A DNA stretch of 64,000 nucleotides from Gallionella sp. Lineage in GTDB: Bacteria > Pseudomonadota > Gammaproteobacteria > Burkholderiales > Gallionellaceae. Numbering within the stretch: position 1 is the stretch's first letter; the number at the start of each line of letters is the position of its first letter. Location of the stretch: the NCBI GenBank assembly GCA_028714895.1, contig JAQTLM010000012.1, positions 1 to 64,000 on the forward strand, in the 5' to 3' direction. Position numbers and translations under genes: made by a program. Positions 16,101 through 24,666 of this stretch are shown one piece after another. The notes under the pieces were generated by a model, which saw nothing but the letters and a program-made list of their open reading frames with translations, ran no database searches and was not told where the DNA came from.

Positions 16101-16631
16101 CGGCAGCACGCTGCCCATTGCAAATAAATCGATGATGCCGCCGCGCACACAGTATTCGCCGGGGGCGAGCACCTGCTGCACATGGTTGTATCCGGCGAAA
16201 GTCATCTGTTCGCGCAGTTGCGCCACATTCAGCTTCTCGCCGCGCTTGAGGAAGAAGGTGTAGGCGGCGAGATGCTCGACCGGCGGCAGCGGATACAGCG
16301 CGGTGGTGAGCGGCACGATCACCACGTCGCAGGCATTGCTGCGGATGTGGTGCAGCGTCGCCAAGCGCTCGGAGATCAGATCCTGATGCGGCGAGAAATG
16401 GTCGTAGGGCAGCGTCTCCCAGTCCGGCAGCAGGTGCACGCGCAGCGCAGGGTCGAAAAATGGGATTTCCTCCACTAGCCGCTGCGCCCCCAGCGCGTTC
16501 GCGGCGATGATTACCAGCGGAGAACGGGCCAGCGGCGAGTGCTGCGCGGCATATTGCGCCAGTGCCAATGCGTCGGACGAGCCGTGCAGTTGCGTATAGC
16601 GGGGACGGGAATGTTTTGACGAGAAAAGCAC
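13122..16631 (-). CDS. mfd: Transcription-repair coupling factor Mfd
   Basis: DNA translocase that removes RNA polymerase stalled at lesions and recruits UvrA. Of its roughly 1170 residues, the N-terminal UvrB-like region, the RNA-polymerase interaction domain (DPVVHEQHGIARYAGL), the RecG/RecA-like helicase core (GDVGFGKTEVALRAAF, IIIDEEHRFGVQQKE, TATPIPRTL, LRGRVGRS) and the C-terminal TRCF domain are all visible. The start is uncertain. The GTG at 16631 is chosen because a TATAAT lies just upstream (16664-16659) and because residues before it do not resemble Mfd; a start at 16667 or 16682 is possible. An in-frame palindromic insertion adds about 34 residues near residue 340. It converges on the cytochrome b-MvhD gene, with which its end overlaps. 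Confidence 0.95.
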   Translation of the reverse strand: MLFSSKHSRPRYTQLHGSSDALALAQYAAQHSPLARSPLVIIAANALGAQRLVEEIPFFDPALRVHLLPDWETLPYDHFSPHQDLISERLATLHHIRSNACDVVIVPLTTALYPLPPVEHLAAYTFFLKRGEKLNVAQLREQMTFAGYNHVQQVLAPGEYCVRGGIIDLFAMGSVLPYRIDLFDDEIETIASFDVDTQRTLYPVPEIRLLPAREFPLDDAGQARFRQNFRDRFEGDPSKSFIYKGVSKGIAPAGIEYYLPLFFDKTATLFDYLPNNATLCLHHEVDEAIATFAKDAASRYNLLRGDPQRPLLEPKELFLDAERFFIRVKDFARLDILPSPPAPLPLAGEGGAIPSPASGRGRSEAEGEGESTPKNLTPCATAALPDIAVNRRAEIPTHAFAQFLQGYDGRVLLLADSLGRREIMADYLREYGLAPAVCQDYAEFLASKEKFLLAVGSLHAGFVLPEQHQAIVTETELYAAQPRSRAARAAKKSNVEGMLRDLSELKPGDPVVHEQHGIARYAGLINLDLGEGEGEFLLLEYAGGDKLYVPVAQLHVISRYSGGAPETAPLHKLGTAAWDKTKRRAMQQVRDTAAELLNLYAQRATRKGHAFKLAPRDYEEFAAGFGFEETPDQAAAIEAVINDLQGGKPMDRLICGDVGFGKTEVALRAAFVAAMDGKQVAVLVPTTLLAEQHFQNFSDRFADLPIKIAELSRFRSAKEQTQALKDMEDGKLDIIIGTHKLIQKGVKFHNLGLIIIDEEHRFGVQQKERLKALRAEVDVLTLTATPIPRTLAMSLEGLRDFSIIATAPQRRLSIKTFVAQTSNGIIREAVLRELKRGGQVYFLHNEVDTIANMAEKLTTLLPEARIRVAHGQMGERDLEQVMRDFYQQRFNVLLCTTIIETGIDIPTVNTILMNRADRFGLAQLHQLRGRVGRSHHQAYAYLLVETEALTAQAKKRLEAIQSMEQLGSGFYLAMHDLEIRGAGEVLGESQSGEMQEIGFSLYTDMLNAAVASLRQGREPDMAHPLGVTTEINLHTPALLPSDYCGDIHQRLMLYKRLANCNTSEELDDMHQELIDRFGLLPEPAQTLLDSHRLRILAKPLGISKVDASSEAIQIQFVPNPPIDPMKIITMIQSRRYIKMVGQDKLRIELKHDDLRQRVLVIKNFFAELR
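15521..15622. repeat. Palindromic repeat inserted in frame in mfd
   Basis: Two copies of the CCCTCTCCCGC...GCGGGAGAGGG palindrome lie in the mfd reading frame and are translated as a low-complexity stretch (LPSPPAPLPLAGEGG, then IPSPASGRGRSEAEGEGE). The same repeat family is intergenic at 34119-34179. The insertion keeps the frame open, so Mfd probably tolerates it in an inter-domain linker. Confidence 0.85.
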
Positions 16632-16658
16632 GATGGGCAGCCTGAAACAGAGGTGCGC

Positions 16659-16664
16659 ATTATA
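16659..16664 (-). promoter_or_regulatory. Candidate -10 element for mfd
   Basis: A perfect TATAAT is read on the minus strand in the mfd-ispD divergent gap. No good -35 stands at the proper distance. It supports a translation start downstream of it, at 16631. Confidence 0.3.
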
Positions 16665-16704
16665 AGCCATGCGCGCGGGCAACCTTTTAATTTACAATCG
16701 CGCC

Positions 16705-17394
16705 ATGTCAGAATTCCACGCCTTGGTTCCCGCGGCCGGTTTCGGCGCACGCATGGGGCATGAGTTGCCCAAACAATACCTGCCGCTGGCCGGGCAGCCG
16801 CTGATTTTCCACGCGCTGAATACGCTATGCGCCAGCCCGGAGATCACCACGGTGTTCGTGGTGCTGGCGCCCGGCGACACACTGTTCCACACCTACGACT
16901 GGTCGCGCTTCGGCGACAAGCTGCAGCCGCTGTATTGCGGCGGGGAGACGCGCGCCGAGAGTGTGCTGAACGGCTTGCTGGCTTCCGAGCTGGAGCCGGA
17001 TGAATGGGTGCTGGTGCATGATGCGGCGCGCCCTTGTCTGACGCAGGCGCACCTGGTCAAGCTGATCGCCGAATTGCGCGACGATGAGGTAGGCGGCATC
17101 CTTGCCGTGCCGGTGGCGGATACGCTGAAGCGCGCCGACGGACAGCAGCGCATCGCCTGTACCGAAGAACGCGCCGGATTGTGGCAGGCGCAGACGCCGC
17201 AGATGTTCCGTGCCGGGCTGCTGGCGCAGGCGTTGCAGCAGTGCAGCCAGGTCACCGATGAGGCATCGGCGGTCGAGGCATTGGGCTTGCGGCCCAAACT
17301 GGTATTGAGCGAATCGAGCAATTTCAAGGTGACTTATCCGCAGGATTTGCTGCTGGCGGAGTTGCTGCTGAATCAACAAGGAAATCGAACATGA
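16705..17394 (+). CDS. ispD: 2-C-methyl-D-erythritol 4-phosphate cytidylyltransferase
   Basis: Cytosolic enzyme of the MEP isoprenoid pathway that joins CTP and MEP to give CDP-ME. About 229 residues from the ATG at 16705. The N-terminus carries [12 protein letters not shown], the nucleotide-binding loop of this transferase family. [11 protein letters not shown] and VADTLKR are the usual later motifs, and [11 protein letters not shown] ends the family fold. It overlaps ispF by four bases (ATGA), as is common. Confidence 0.97.
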   Translation: MSEFHALVPAAGFGARMGHELPKQYLPLAGQPLIFHALNTLCASPEITTVFVVLAPGDTLFHTYDWSRFGDKLQPLYCGGETRAESVLNGLLASELEPDEWVLVHDAARPCLTQAHLVKLIAELRDDEVGGILAVPVADTLKRADGQQRIACTEERAGLWQAQTPQMFRAGLLAQALQQCSQVTDEASAVEALGLRPKLVLSESSNFKVTYPQDLLLAELLLNQQGNRT

Positions 17395-17867
17395 GAATCG
17401 GACAAGGTTTTGACGTGCACCAACTGGTAGAAGGGCGCAAGCTGATCATCGGTGGCGTGGAAATCCCATACGGCAAGGGGCTGCTCGGCCATTCCGATGC
17501 CGACGTGCTGCTGCACGCGATCAGCGATGCGCTGCTCGGCGCGGTGGCGCTGGGCGACATCGGCAAGCATTTCGCCGATACCGACGCGAAGTTCAAGAAC
17601 ATCGACAGCCGCATCCTGCTGCGCGAGGTGCTGCATATGGTGCGCGAACAGGGGTTTCGCGTCGGCAACGTGGATGCGACCATCATCGCGCAGGCACCGA
17701 AGATGGCGCCGCACATCCCGCAGATGGTGGCGCATATTGCCGCCGACCTGCGCGTGGAAAAAAATGCCGTCAACGTGAAGGCGACCACCACCGAACAGTT
17801 GGGGTTCAGCGGGCGCGGCGAAGGCATCGCGGCGCAAGCAGTGGTGTTGCTGCTGGCGGATAGTTGA
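17391..17867 (+). CDS. ispF: 2-C-methyl-D-erythritol 2,4-cyclodiphosphate synthase
   Basis: Trimeric zinc enzyme that cyclises CDP-ME-2-phosphate and releases CMP in the MEP pathway. The full 158 residues are present, with the metal ligands of GFDVHQL (Asp, His) and [13 protein letters not shown] (His), the [10 protein letters not shown] motif, and the C-terminal [19 protein letters not shown]. It directly follows ispD and overlaps it. The tsaB start overlaps its stop, so the block from ispD onwards is one operon. Confidence 0.98.
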   Translation: MRIGQGFDVHQLVEGRKLIIGGVEIPYGKGLLGHSDADVLLHAISDALLGAVALGDIGKHFADTDAKFKNIDSRILLREVLHMVREQGFRVGNVDATIIAQAPKMAPHIPQMVAHIAADLRVEKNAVNVKATTTEQLGFSGRGEGIAAQAVVLLLADS

Positions 17868-18547
17868 TGCGCGTATTGGCACTGGAAACCTCCACCGAAT
17901 ACTGTTCGGTCGCGCTGTGGCTAGACGGCGTGATCATTAGCCGCTGCGAGCTGGTCGGGCAGAAACATTCCGAGTTGCTGATGGCGATGCTGGATGATGT
18001 GCTGAAGCAGGCAGGCGTGAAGCTCGCGCAGCTCGACGGCATCGCGTTCGGCATGGGGCCGGGCTCATTCACCGGGGTGCGCATCGCCTGCGGAGTGGCG
18101 CAGGGTCTGGCGTTTGGCGCGAATTTGCCGGTGGCTGGTGTATGCACCCTGCAAGCGCTGGCGGAAGCTTCCGGCAAACCGCGTGTGATTGCAGCGCTGG
18201 ATGCGCGCATGGGTGAGATTTATCATGCCGCGTATGAAAAGCATGATGGTGCCTGGATAGCAGTGAGCGAGCCGTGCTTGTGCAAGCCGGAAGAGGCGCC
18301 GCAGGTGCCGGGCAATGACTGGTTCGGCGCGGGCAGCGGTTTTGCCGTGCATGGCGCGGTTTTGAACAGGCGATATGCCGGGCAGTTACAGGGCGCGGAT
18401 GATGCCGCCGTGCCGCAGGCCACCGCGATAGCCGCGCTTGGTGCGGCGCAATTCATACAGGGGCGCGGCGCGGATGCGGCAGAAGCCTTGCCACTATACC
18501 TGCGCGACAAGGTGGCGTTGAAGACTTGCGAACGGGAAGGGCATTGA
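17867..18547 (+). CDS. tsaB: tRNA threonylcarbamoyladenosine biosynthesis protein TsaB
   Basis: ASKHA-fold partner of TsaD/TsaE in making t6A37 in ANN-decoding tRNAs. 226 residues beginning [17 protein letters not shown], then GQKHSELLM and the strongly conserved GMGPGSFTGVRI. The ATG at 17867 overlaps the ispF stop by one base. A TTG one codon earlier is not needed. It overlaps the next gene, rimI, by one base, a pairing seen in many proteobacteria. Confidence 0.95.
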   Translation: MRVLALETSTEYCSVALWLDGVIISRCELVGQKHSELLMAMLDDVLKQAGVKLAQLDGIAFGMGPGSFTGVRIACGVAQGLAFGANLPVAGVCTLQALAEASGKPRVIAALDARMGEIYHAAYEKHDGAWIAVSEPCLCKPEEAPQVPGNDWFGAGSGFAVHGAVLNRRYAGQLQGADDAAVPQATAIAALGAAQFIQGRGADAAEALPLYLRDKVALKTCEREGH

Positions 18548-18999
18548 TGCGCGCGATGACGCAGGACGATGTGGATGTGGTGCTCGCCATCGAACAGGCG
18601 GTGCAGCGCTTTCCGTGGACGCGCGGTAATTTTGCCGATGCACTGAACAGCGGCTATCTATGCCGTGTGGACGAAACGGAGAGCGGCGGGATTCGCGGCT
18701 ATGCGATATTGATGCCGGCGGCGGGTGAGGCAGAGCTGCTCAACATCGGCGTGGCGGCGGCGCAGCAGCGCAAGGGATTGGGGCGCGCGATGTTGGCGGA
18801 GATGGTGGAGACAGCGCGTGCAAAGCAGTTGCGCCGCGTGTTTCTCGAAGTGCGTTCATCCAATATCGCTGCGATCGCGTTGTATCGCAGCGCGGGTTAC
18901 AGCGAAATCGGGGTGCGGCGCGGTTATTATCAGGGCGCAAACGGCAGCGAGGATGCCATCACAATGGCATGTGAATTGATGGGTGAATCCAATGGATAG
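18547..18999 (+). CDS. rimI: Ribosomal protein S18 alanine N-acetyltransferase (GNAT family)
   Basis: 150-residue GNAT acetyltransferase. The acetyl-CoA binding motif is VAAAQQRKGLGRAML (about residues 75-90), followed by LEVRSSNIAAIALYRSAGYSEIGVRRGYY, characteristic of RimI. The ATG at 18547 overlaps the tsaB stop, so the two are translationally coupled. The name rests on the motif and on the tsaB neighbour. Confidence 0.93.
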   Translation: MRAMTQDDVDVVLAIEQAVQRFPWTRGNFADALNSGYLCRVDETESGGIRGYAILMPAAGEAELLNIGVAAAQQRKGLGRAMLAEMVETARAKQLRRVFLEVRSSNIAAIALYRSAGYSEIGVRRGYYQGANGSEDAITMACELMGESNG

Positions 19000-19711
19000 A
19001 AGCGAAGCGGTGCTGCGCGAGTTGAAGCTGTATCCGCAATGGGGGCGGCGAAATCAGCCTGCACCGGTTGTGGCGGAACAGTGCGTGCCGATCACGGTAG
19101 AGGTCGAAGCGATTGCTCCGGCGGCTGTTGTTGTGCCGGCACCTCAAGCCGATAAACTCAACTGGCCCGAGCTAAAGCAACGGGTGCGCGACTGCACCGC
19201 CTGCAAGCTGCGCGCCGGTTGCACGCAGACGGTATTCGGGGTGGGCGACGAGCAGGCCGAGTGGCTGTTCGTTGGCGAAGGGCCGGGGGCGGATGAAGAC
19301 ACGCAGGGCGAGCCGTTCGTCGGGCAGGCGGGCAAGCTGCTCGATAACATGCTGCTGGCGATCAAACTCAAGCGCGGGAAAAATGTGTACATCGCTAACA
19401 TCGTCAAATGCCGCCCGCCCAACAACCGCACGCCGCAGGCGGACGAGATCGCGACCTGCCTGCCCTATCTGCAACGCCAGATCGAATTGATAAAACCCAA
19501 ACTCATCGTCGCGTTGGGCAAGACCGCGGCCACTGCGCTACTGGGGCGCGATGCGGTGCTGGGCTCGTTGCGCGGTACATTGCACGATTACTGCGGCATT
19601 CCGCTGGTCGTCACCTATCACCCTGCCTATTTGTTGCGCAGCCCGCTGGAGAAGGCCAAGGCGTGGCAGGATTTGTGTTTGGCTATGCGGGCGCGACACG
19701 GTGAGGCGTAG
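18992..19711 (+). CDS. Family 4 uracil-DNA glycosylase (Fe-S)
   Basis: Removes uracil from DNA in base excision repair. The core holds the family 4/5 motif [20 protein letters not shown], followed by [31 protein letters not shown] and [10 protein letters not shown]. Cys residues ([10 protein letters not shown] early, a later Cys pair region) fit the [4Fe-4S] cluster of this family. The first 65 residues are a Pro/Ala/Val-rich extension of the kind often seen in betaproteobacterial members. The ATG at 18992 lies inside the end of rimI; a GTG at 18983 is an alternative. Last gene of the ispD operon. Confidence 0.92.
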   Translation: MDRSEAVLRELKLYPQWGRRNQPAPVVAEQCVPITVEVEAIAPAAVVVPAPQADKLNWPELKQRVRDCTACKLRAGCTQTVFGVGDEQAEWLFVGEGPGADEDTQGEPFVGQAGKLLDNMLLAIKLKRGKNVYIANIVKCRPPNNRTPQADEIATCLPYLQRQIELIKPKLIVALGKTAATALLGRDAVLGSLRGTLHDYCGIPLVVTYHPAYLLRSPLEKAKAWQDLCLAMRARHGEA

Positions 19712-19740
19712 CCTTCTGATAAAACTCCTGGTGGAACAAC

Positions 19741-19836
19741 TAGCCATCCGACTAACCCAGCAAAAGACGCTGGGCAAGTCATTGGTTATAGCCATTCGAC
19801 TAGGCCATCAAAAAACGCTGGTCAAGTCGCTGGTTA
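19741..19836 (+). repeat. Two tandem 48-base imperfect repeats
   Basis: TAGCCATCCGACTAACCCAG... (19741-19788) is followed directly by a diverged copy starting TAGCCATTCGACTAGGCCAT (19789-19836). The first can fold as CCCAGC/GCTGGG around AAAAGAC, and the second more weakly. Both would encode a 16-residue repeat (IRLxxQKTLxKSLV), but no start signal is seen. The remainder of the 19712-19989 gap shows no gene. Confidence 0.65.
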
Positions 19837-19989
19837 AGGTGCGGGAGTGTCCGTATCGCACATCCTCATGAAATATAGGCTGATGCATATCATGGTTTTT
19901 TAGCCTGAACTTTACTAGACTGCAGGGCGTCAGAGAACTGCAACGCGAATGTGAATGTGTGATACCGCGTACTTTATAAAGGTATGGTA

Positions 19990-22900
19990 ATGGCAGACAG
20001 TAGCGGCAATAAAAAATTAATGCAGGCATTCTTTTTTCCTGCAGTAGCACTGATGAATCGCCTGGATGTCACCAGGAAATTCGTGCTGCTGGGGTTGATG
20101 TCCTTGGTCGCGATTGCGGTAGTGGTGTACAGCCTGTTCGTCTGCCTTGACGAGGTTATCAGCTTCTCGCAGCGGGAACTGAAGGGGCTCGAGCTGATTA
20201 AGCCGTTTCCCCGGGCTGTGCAGATCCTCCAGCAACACCGTGGGCTTTCGGCCAGGCTTCTTGGCGGCGAAGAGACTATGCGGGACAGTCGTGACAGCAA
20301 TGAAAGGGAAGCGGTCGAGGCATTGAATGAAATGTGGGGAAAGCCGTTTCCCGGCATAACATCGAGCGAAGGTTTGCAGCGCATCAAGACAGATTGGGAG
20401 CGCCTGCGCAAAGAGGGGCTCAATTGGACGGCGGCTGAAAACTTTGCCGCGCATACCCGCCTGATCAACCGGATACAGTCATTCGAGGGGATTGTTGCCG
20501 ATGAATACGCGCTGACCCTGGATCCTGAACTCGGCACGTTCTACCTGATCGATACCATCATTAATAATCTACCACATGCGCTTGAGCATCTTGGGGAGTT
20601 ACGCGCATACGGCTCCGGTATTTTGGCCAAAAAACAGGCCACCGCACGGCAGAAGATCGAATTGAACATCCTGATTGCCGAACTTGATGATGTGATCGAG
20701 CTGCTCAATACCAACCTCGACAAGACCGGTCGCTACAACCCGGCGCTACAGGGTTTAATCTCGGCTGCGTCCAGAGACATTGCTGATTCGGCGCAGCAGA
20801 TTACCGGCCTCGTGGCATCGGACATTTTCACCGGTCATTTTGCTGTGCTTTCCAATGATTTTTTTGGGATGTCCACTGCAGCGATCGACAGGAGTTATAC
20901 ACAACTATATGAAATACTGCTGCCGACGGCTGAAACTCTCATCAAGGCGCGTATTGCACGAGCGGAAAATACGTTGCGCTTCAGCATCGGCATCGCCTTT
21001 CTGCTGTTTTTGGTGGTGGCCTATTTTTCAATTGGCATCTGCCGCGTCATTATCGTCAATATTCGGTCGCTTGCCCGCTCGGCACACAACTTTGCCGGCG
21101 GCGACCTGAGTGAGCGGATCGATCTCGGCGCACGCGATGAGCTCGGCCAGGTGGGCGATAGTTTCAACGAAATGGCCGATGGATTCAACGCGTTACTAAA
21201 AGCGTCCCGTGAAAATGAAATACGCCTGCACGATCTGTCGATGCACCTCGAAGACCGGGTGAGGGAACGCACCATTGAACTAGAACGAACTCAGCGGGAA
21301 ACCGAGGTGCTGCTGCGGCGCAACCAGGCATTGATGATGACCTCCATGGATGGCATCCACGTGATGGACATGCAGGGCAACATATGGTCGGCCAATGATG
21401 CCTTTTGCAACATGCTGGGTTATACCCAAAAAGAGGTGTCCAGCCTTAATGTGGCCGACTGGGATGCGCAATACCCGGTTGAGGAGTTGCGGGCAGAATT
21501 CAGGGAGCTTGTCGGCAAGAGCGCCATGATCGAGACCTTGTGGCGCCGCAAGGACGGCACGCGGATCAATGTCGAGATCAGCGCCTCCGGCGTGGAACTG
21601 GAAGGGCAGAACTTCATTTTTGTTTCAGGCCGTGACATCACCGAACGCAAGCAGGCCAATGAGTTATTGCGTGTTGCTGCGGCAACCTTCGAGACGCATG
21701 AAGGTATCCTGATCACCGATGCCAACGCGAACATCATTCGCGTCAACCGGGCATTTCAGGATATCACCGGTTACAGTTCAGTAGAGGTGCTGGGCAAGAA
21801 CCCGCGAATGATGAATTCCGGGCGGCAGGACAAGGTTTTTTACGCCGAGATGTGGCAACAACTGATCCATGCCGGCACATGGTCGGGTGAGATTTGGGAC
21901 AAGCGTAAAAACGGCCAGATTTATCCGAAGTGGATGACGGTGACTGCCGTAAAAAATGAGCGGCAGGAAACCACGCAGTATGTCGCCATCTTCAGCGACA
22001 TCACTGCGCGCAAACGGACAGAGGAGGAAATTCGCAACCTGGCGTTTTATGATGCGTTGACCAAATTGCCCAACCGGCGTTTGTTTATCGACCGCTTCCA
22101 CGCGGCTTTGCCTGTTTCAGCGCGCCACAATAACTATGGCGCGTTATTGTTCATCGATATGGACAAGTTCAAGACGCTCAACGATACGCTTGGCCATGAC
22201 TACGGCGATTTGCTGCTGGTTGAGGTAGCTGCCCGGATCAAGTCTTGCGTGCGCGAAATGGATACCGTGGCAAGATTGGGCGGGGACGAATTTGTGGTGT
22301 TGATTGAGGAAGTCAGCGGTGACCGGGATGAGGCTTCACGCAAGGTCGGACTGGTTGCCGAAAAAATCCGCGAGGCATTGGCGCGCCCCTACCGGCTCAA
22401 GGAGCACGAGCATCATAGCTCGCCCAGTATCGGCATCAGCCTGTATCGCGGCAACGAAGAGACAGTGGATGCCTTGCTGAAGCGTGCCGATTTGGCGATG
22501 TACCAGGCCAAGAGTTCCGGGCGCAATGCGGTGCGTTTTTTTGATGCTGCCATGCAGCATAAAGTGGAGACGCATACCGAACTGGTGAATGATTTGCGCC
22601 GTGCCATAGAACGGCAGCAATTGCATTTGTATTACCAGATACAGGTGGATGACGATAACCGTCCGCTGGGGGCGGAGGCATTATTGCGCTGGATTCACCC
22701 GCAACACGGTATGGTTAATCCGGAACAGTTTATCCCGGTCGCCGAAGAGAGCGCGCTGATCATCGAGATTGATGATTGGGTGCTGGAGACGGCCTGCCGG
22801 CAACTCGCCTTGTGGGACGGGAATGCGCGAACGCGCGACTTGCTGCTGACTATCAATGTTAGCGCCAAACAATTTGCCATGCCGGGCTTTGTCGATAAAG

Positions 22901-23334
22901 TGGCCGGCCTGTTAAAGGCGCATCAGGTTAACCCTGCGCACCTGAAACTGGAGCTGACCGAACGCATGGTGCTGGACGACCTGGCCGGTGCAGTGAAAAA
23001 AATGCATACGCTCAAGGCGCTCGGTGTCAGTCTGTCGATGGACGATTTTGGCACCCGCTATTCGTCACTGTCTTACCTGAAACAGCTGCCAATCGATCAG
23101 CTCAAGATAGACAAGGGGTTTGTGCAGGCTATCACCCAAGGCAACGACGACGCGCGGCTGGTGCAGAATATCATCGATCTGGTGAACAACTTCAACTTGA
23201 GCGTGATTGCCGAAGGGGTGGAAACCGAGGCGCAACTGGCTTCGCTCAAACAGCGCGACTGCATAACCTATCAAGGTTTCCTGTTCGGCAAAGCCATGCC
23301 GGTTGAGGAGTTTGAGAAGTTACTGGGGTTGTAG
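19990..23334 (+). CDS. Membrane PAS-GGDEF-EAL cyclic-di-GMP signalling protein
   Basis: About 1114 residues. The ATG at 19990 has AAAGG seven bases upstream, better than the ATG at 19984. One membrane helix (about 33-53) precedes a large helical periplasmic sensor region (about 55-325), then a second helix (about 327-350) and a HAMP linker. Two PAS domains follow (about 440-555 and 560-680). The GGDEF domain has RLGGDEF with the inhibitory RxxD site (REMD) five residues before it. The EAL domain carries EALLRW, the NVSAKQF block and DDFGTRYSSLSYLKQLP, so synthesis and hydrolysis both look possible. Its last 670 residues are closely paralogous to the protein at 24667-28008. Confidence 0.92.
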   Translation: MADSSGNKKLMQAFFFPAVALMNRLDVTRKFVLLGLMSLVAIAVVVYSLFVCLDEVISFSQRELKGLELIKPFPRAVQILQQHRGLSARLLGGEETMRDSRDSNEREAVEALNEMWGKPFPGITSSEGLQRIKTDWERLRKEGLNWTAAENFAAHTRLINRIQSFEGIVADEYALTLDPELGTFYLIDTIINNLPHALEHLGELRAYGSGILAKKQATARQKIELNILIAELDDVIELLNTNLDKTGRYNPALQGLISAASRDIADSAQQITGLVASDIFTGHFAVLSNDFFGMSTAAIDRSYTQLYEILLPTAETLIKARIARAENTLRFSIGIAFLLFLVVAYFSIGICRVIIVNIRSLARSAHNFAGGDLSERIDLGARDELGQVGDSFNEMADGFNALLKASRENEIRLHDLSMHLEDRVRERTIELERTQRETEVLLRRNQALMMTSMDGIHVMDMQGNIWSANDAFCNMLGYTQKEVSSLNVADWDAQYPVEELRAEFRELVGKSAMIETLWRRKDGTRINVEISASGVELEGQNFIFVSGRDITERKQANELLRVAAATFETHEGILITDANANIIRVNRAFQDITGYSSVEVLGKNPRMMNSGRQDKVFYAEMWQQLIHAGTWSGEIWDKRKNGQIYPKWMTVTAVKNERQETTQYVAIFSDITARKRTEEEIRNLAFYDALTKLPNRRLFIDRFHAALPVSARHNNYGALLFIDMDKFKTLNDTLGHDYGDLLLVEVAARIKSCVREMDTVARLGGDEFVVLIEEVSGDRDEASRKVGLVAEKIREALARPYRLKEHEHHSSPSIGISLYRGNEETVDALLKRADLAMYQAKSSGRNAVRFFDAAMQHKVETHTELVNDLRRAIERQQLHLYYQIQVDDDNRPLGAEALLRWIHPQHGMVNPEQFIPVAEESALIIEIDDWVLETACRQLALWDGNARTRDLLLTINVSAKQFAMPGFVDKVAGLLKAHQVNPAHLKLELTERMVLDDLAGAVKKMHTLKALGVSLSMDDFGTRYSSLSYLKQLPIDQLKIDKGFVQAITQGNDDARLVQNIIDLVNNFNLSVIAEGVETEAQLASLKQRDCITYQGFLFGKAMPVEEFEKLLGL

Positions 23335-23405
23335 TGGCAGGCGCCGCGCCCCTGTGCCATGCTAAAATTTGTACCGAGCATATTTAATGTGCATCCGGGT
23401 CGTTT

Positions 23406-24653
23406 ATGCAAAACCTGCTTCGCGGTAAATCCAATCCGTTGGTTGTTATCCTGTTGGCCGTGGCTTTGCTAGCCGGTGCGCTGCTGTACAGCCAATATGG
23501 GCGCGCCAAACCGAGCATCAAAATCGGTGTGCTGCATTCGCTCAGCGGCACGATGGCATCGAGCGAAACCCCTCTGGTGGATGCGGTGCGACTGGCAGTC
23601 GAAGAAGAAAATCAGTCGGGCGGGCTGAACGGTCTGGCTATCGAGATGATCGTTGCCGACTGCCGCTCCGATGCCGCCTATTGCGCGCAGCAGGCAGAGA
23701 AGCTCATCACCCAGGACGGCGTTCAGGCATTGTTCGGTTGCTGGACATCGGCCTGCCGCAAAGCGGTCAAAACCATTGTCGAAAAACATCACCACCTGCT
23801 GCTCTATCCGCTGCAATATGAAGGCTTGGAGCAATCGCCCGACATCATTTACACCGGCGCGGCACCCAACCAGCAAATCATTCCGATGGCGTTATGGGCG
23901 TTGCAACAGCAAGGCAAGCGCTTTTACCTGATTGGTTCGGATTATATTTTCCCGCATACCGCGAATCTTATGGTCAAGGACGTGTTGCTTGCGCAAGGCG
24001 GGCAGTTGATTGGCGAGCGGTATCTGCCGCTGGGTGCAAGCGATATGGCGGCGATGGTGAAGGAAATTGCCGCGCAGCATCCCGATTTTGTGTTGAACAC
24101 GCTTAATGGCGACAGCAATCTGCATTTTTTCCGCGCGCTGCGCGAGGCCGGTCTCAGTGCCGGACAAATCCCGGTATTTTCCACCAGCATCGCTGAAGTG
24201 GAATTGGCGGCGATGGGAGCCGACCTGGTGGCGGGGCATTATGCCGCGTGGAATTATTTCCAGAGCGTGGATAGCGACGAAAACAAGGCGTTCGTCGCAC
24301 GCTTCAGGCAGCGCTTCGGCAAGGAGCGCGTGCTGGATGATCCGATGGAGGCGGCCTACATCGGGGTAAAGCTGTGGGCAGACAGCGTGCGCAACGCCGG
24401 CACGGCGGATTTGACTCCGGTAAAAGACATTCTTGCGCAGCAAAGCATGGCCGCGCCGCAGGGTATCGTGGCGGTGGACTACAATACCGGACACCTGTGG
24501 AAAACCGTGCGTATCGGCAGGGCGCGCCCCGATGGGCAATTCGATATTGTCTGGCAATCCGAAGCCGCCGTGCATCCGGCACCCTTTCCGTTTTATCGCA
24601 GCCGTCAGGAATGGCTTGCCGAGCAGCAAGCGTTGCCGGGAGCGGCGCGATGA
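23406..24653 (+). CDS. Urea/amide ABC-type periplasmic binding protein (sensor-associated)
   Basis: 415-residue solute-binding protein of the UrtA/AmiC (leucine-binding) type with an N-terminal signal anchor (VVILLAVALLAGALLYS). The family pattern is clear: IKIGVLHSLSGTMASSE at the start of the mature domain, then GCWTSACRKAV, YPLQYEGLEQSP, GSDYIFPHTAN and EAAYIGVKLW. No permease or ATPase genes adjoin. It sits 13 bases before a PAS-GGDEF-EAL gene, so it more likely feeds ligand information to that sensor than to a transporter. That is inference from context; the ligand is unknown. Confidence 0.88.
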   Translation: MQNLLRGKSNPLVVILLAVALLAGALLYSQYGRAKPSIKIGVLHSLSGTMASSETPLVDAVRLAVEEENQSGGLNGLAIEMIVADCRSDAAYCAQQAEKLITQDGVQALFGCWTSACRKAVKTIVEKHHHLLLYPLQYEGLEQSPDIIYTGAAPNQQIIPMALWALQQQGKRFYLIGSDYIFPHTANLMVKDVLLAQGGQLIGERYLPLGASDMAAMVKEIAAQHPDFVLNTLNGDSNLHFFRALREAGLSAGQIPVFSTSIAEVELAAMGADLVAGHYAAWNYFQSVDSDENKAFVARFRQRFGKERVLDDPMEAAYIGVKLWADSVRNAGTADLTPVKDILAQQSMAAPQGIVAVDYNTGHLWKTVRIGRARPDGQFDIVWQSEAAVHPAPFPFYRSRQEWLAEQQALPGAAR

Positions 24654-24666
24654 ACCGAGGTGTGAC

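Noticed and set aside
19741..19836. Possible CRISPR repeats
   Set aside because: Only two directly abutting, diverged copies, no spacers and no cas genes.
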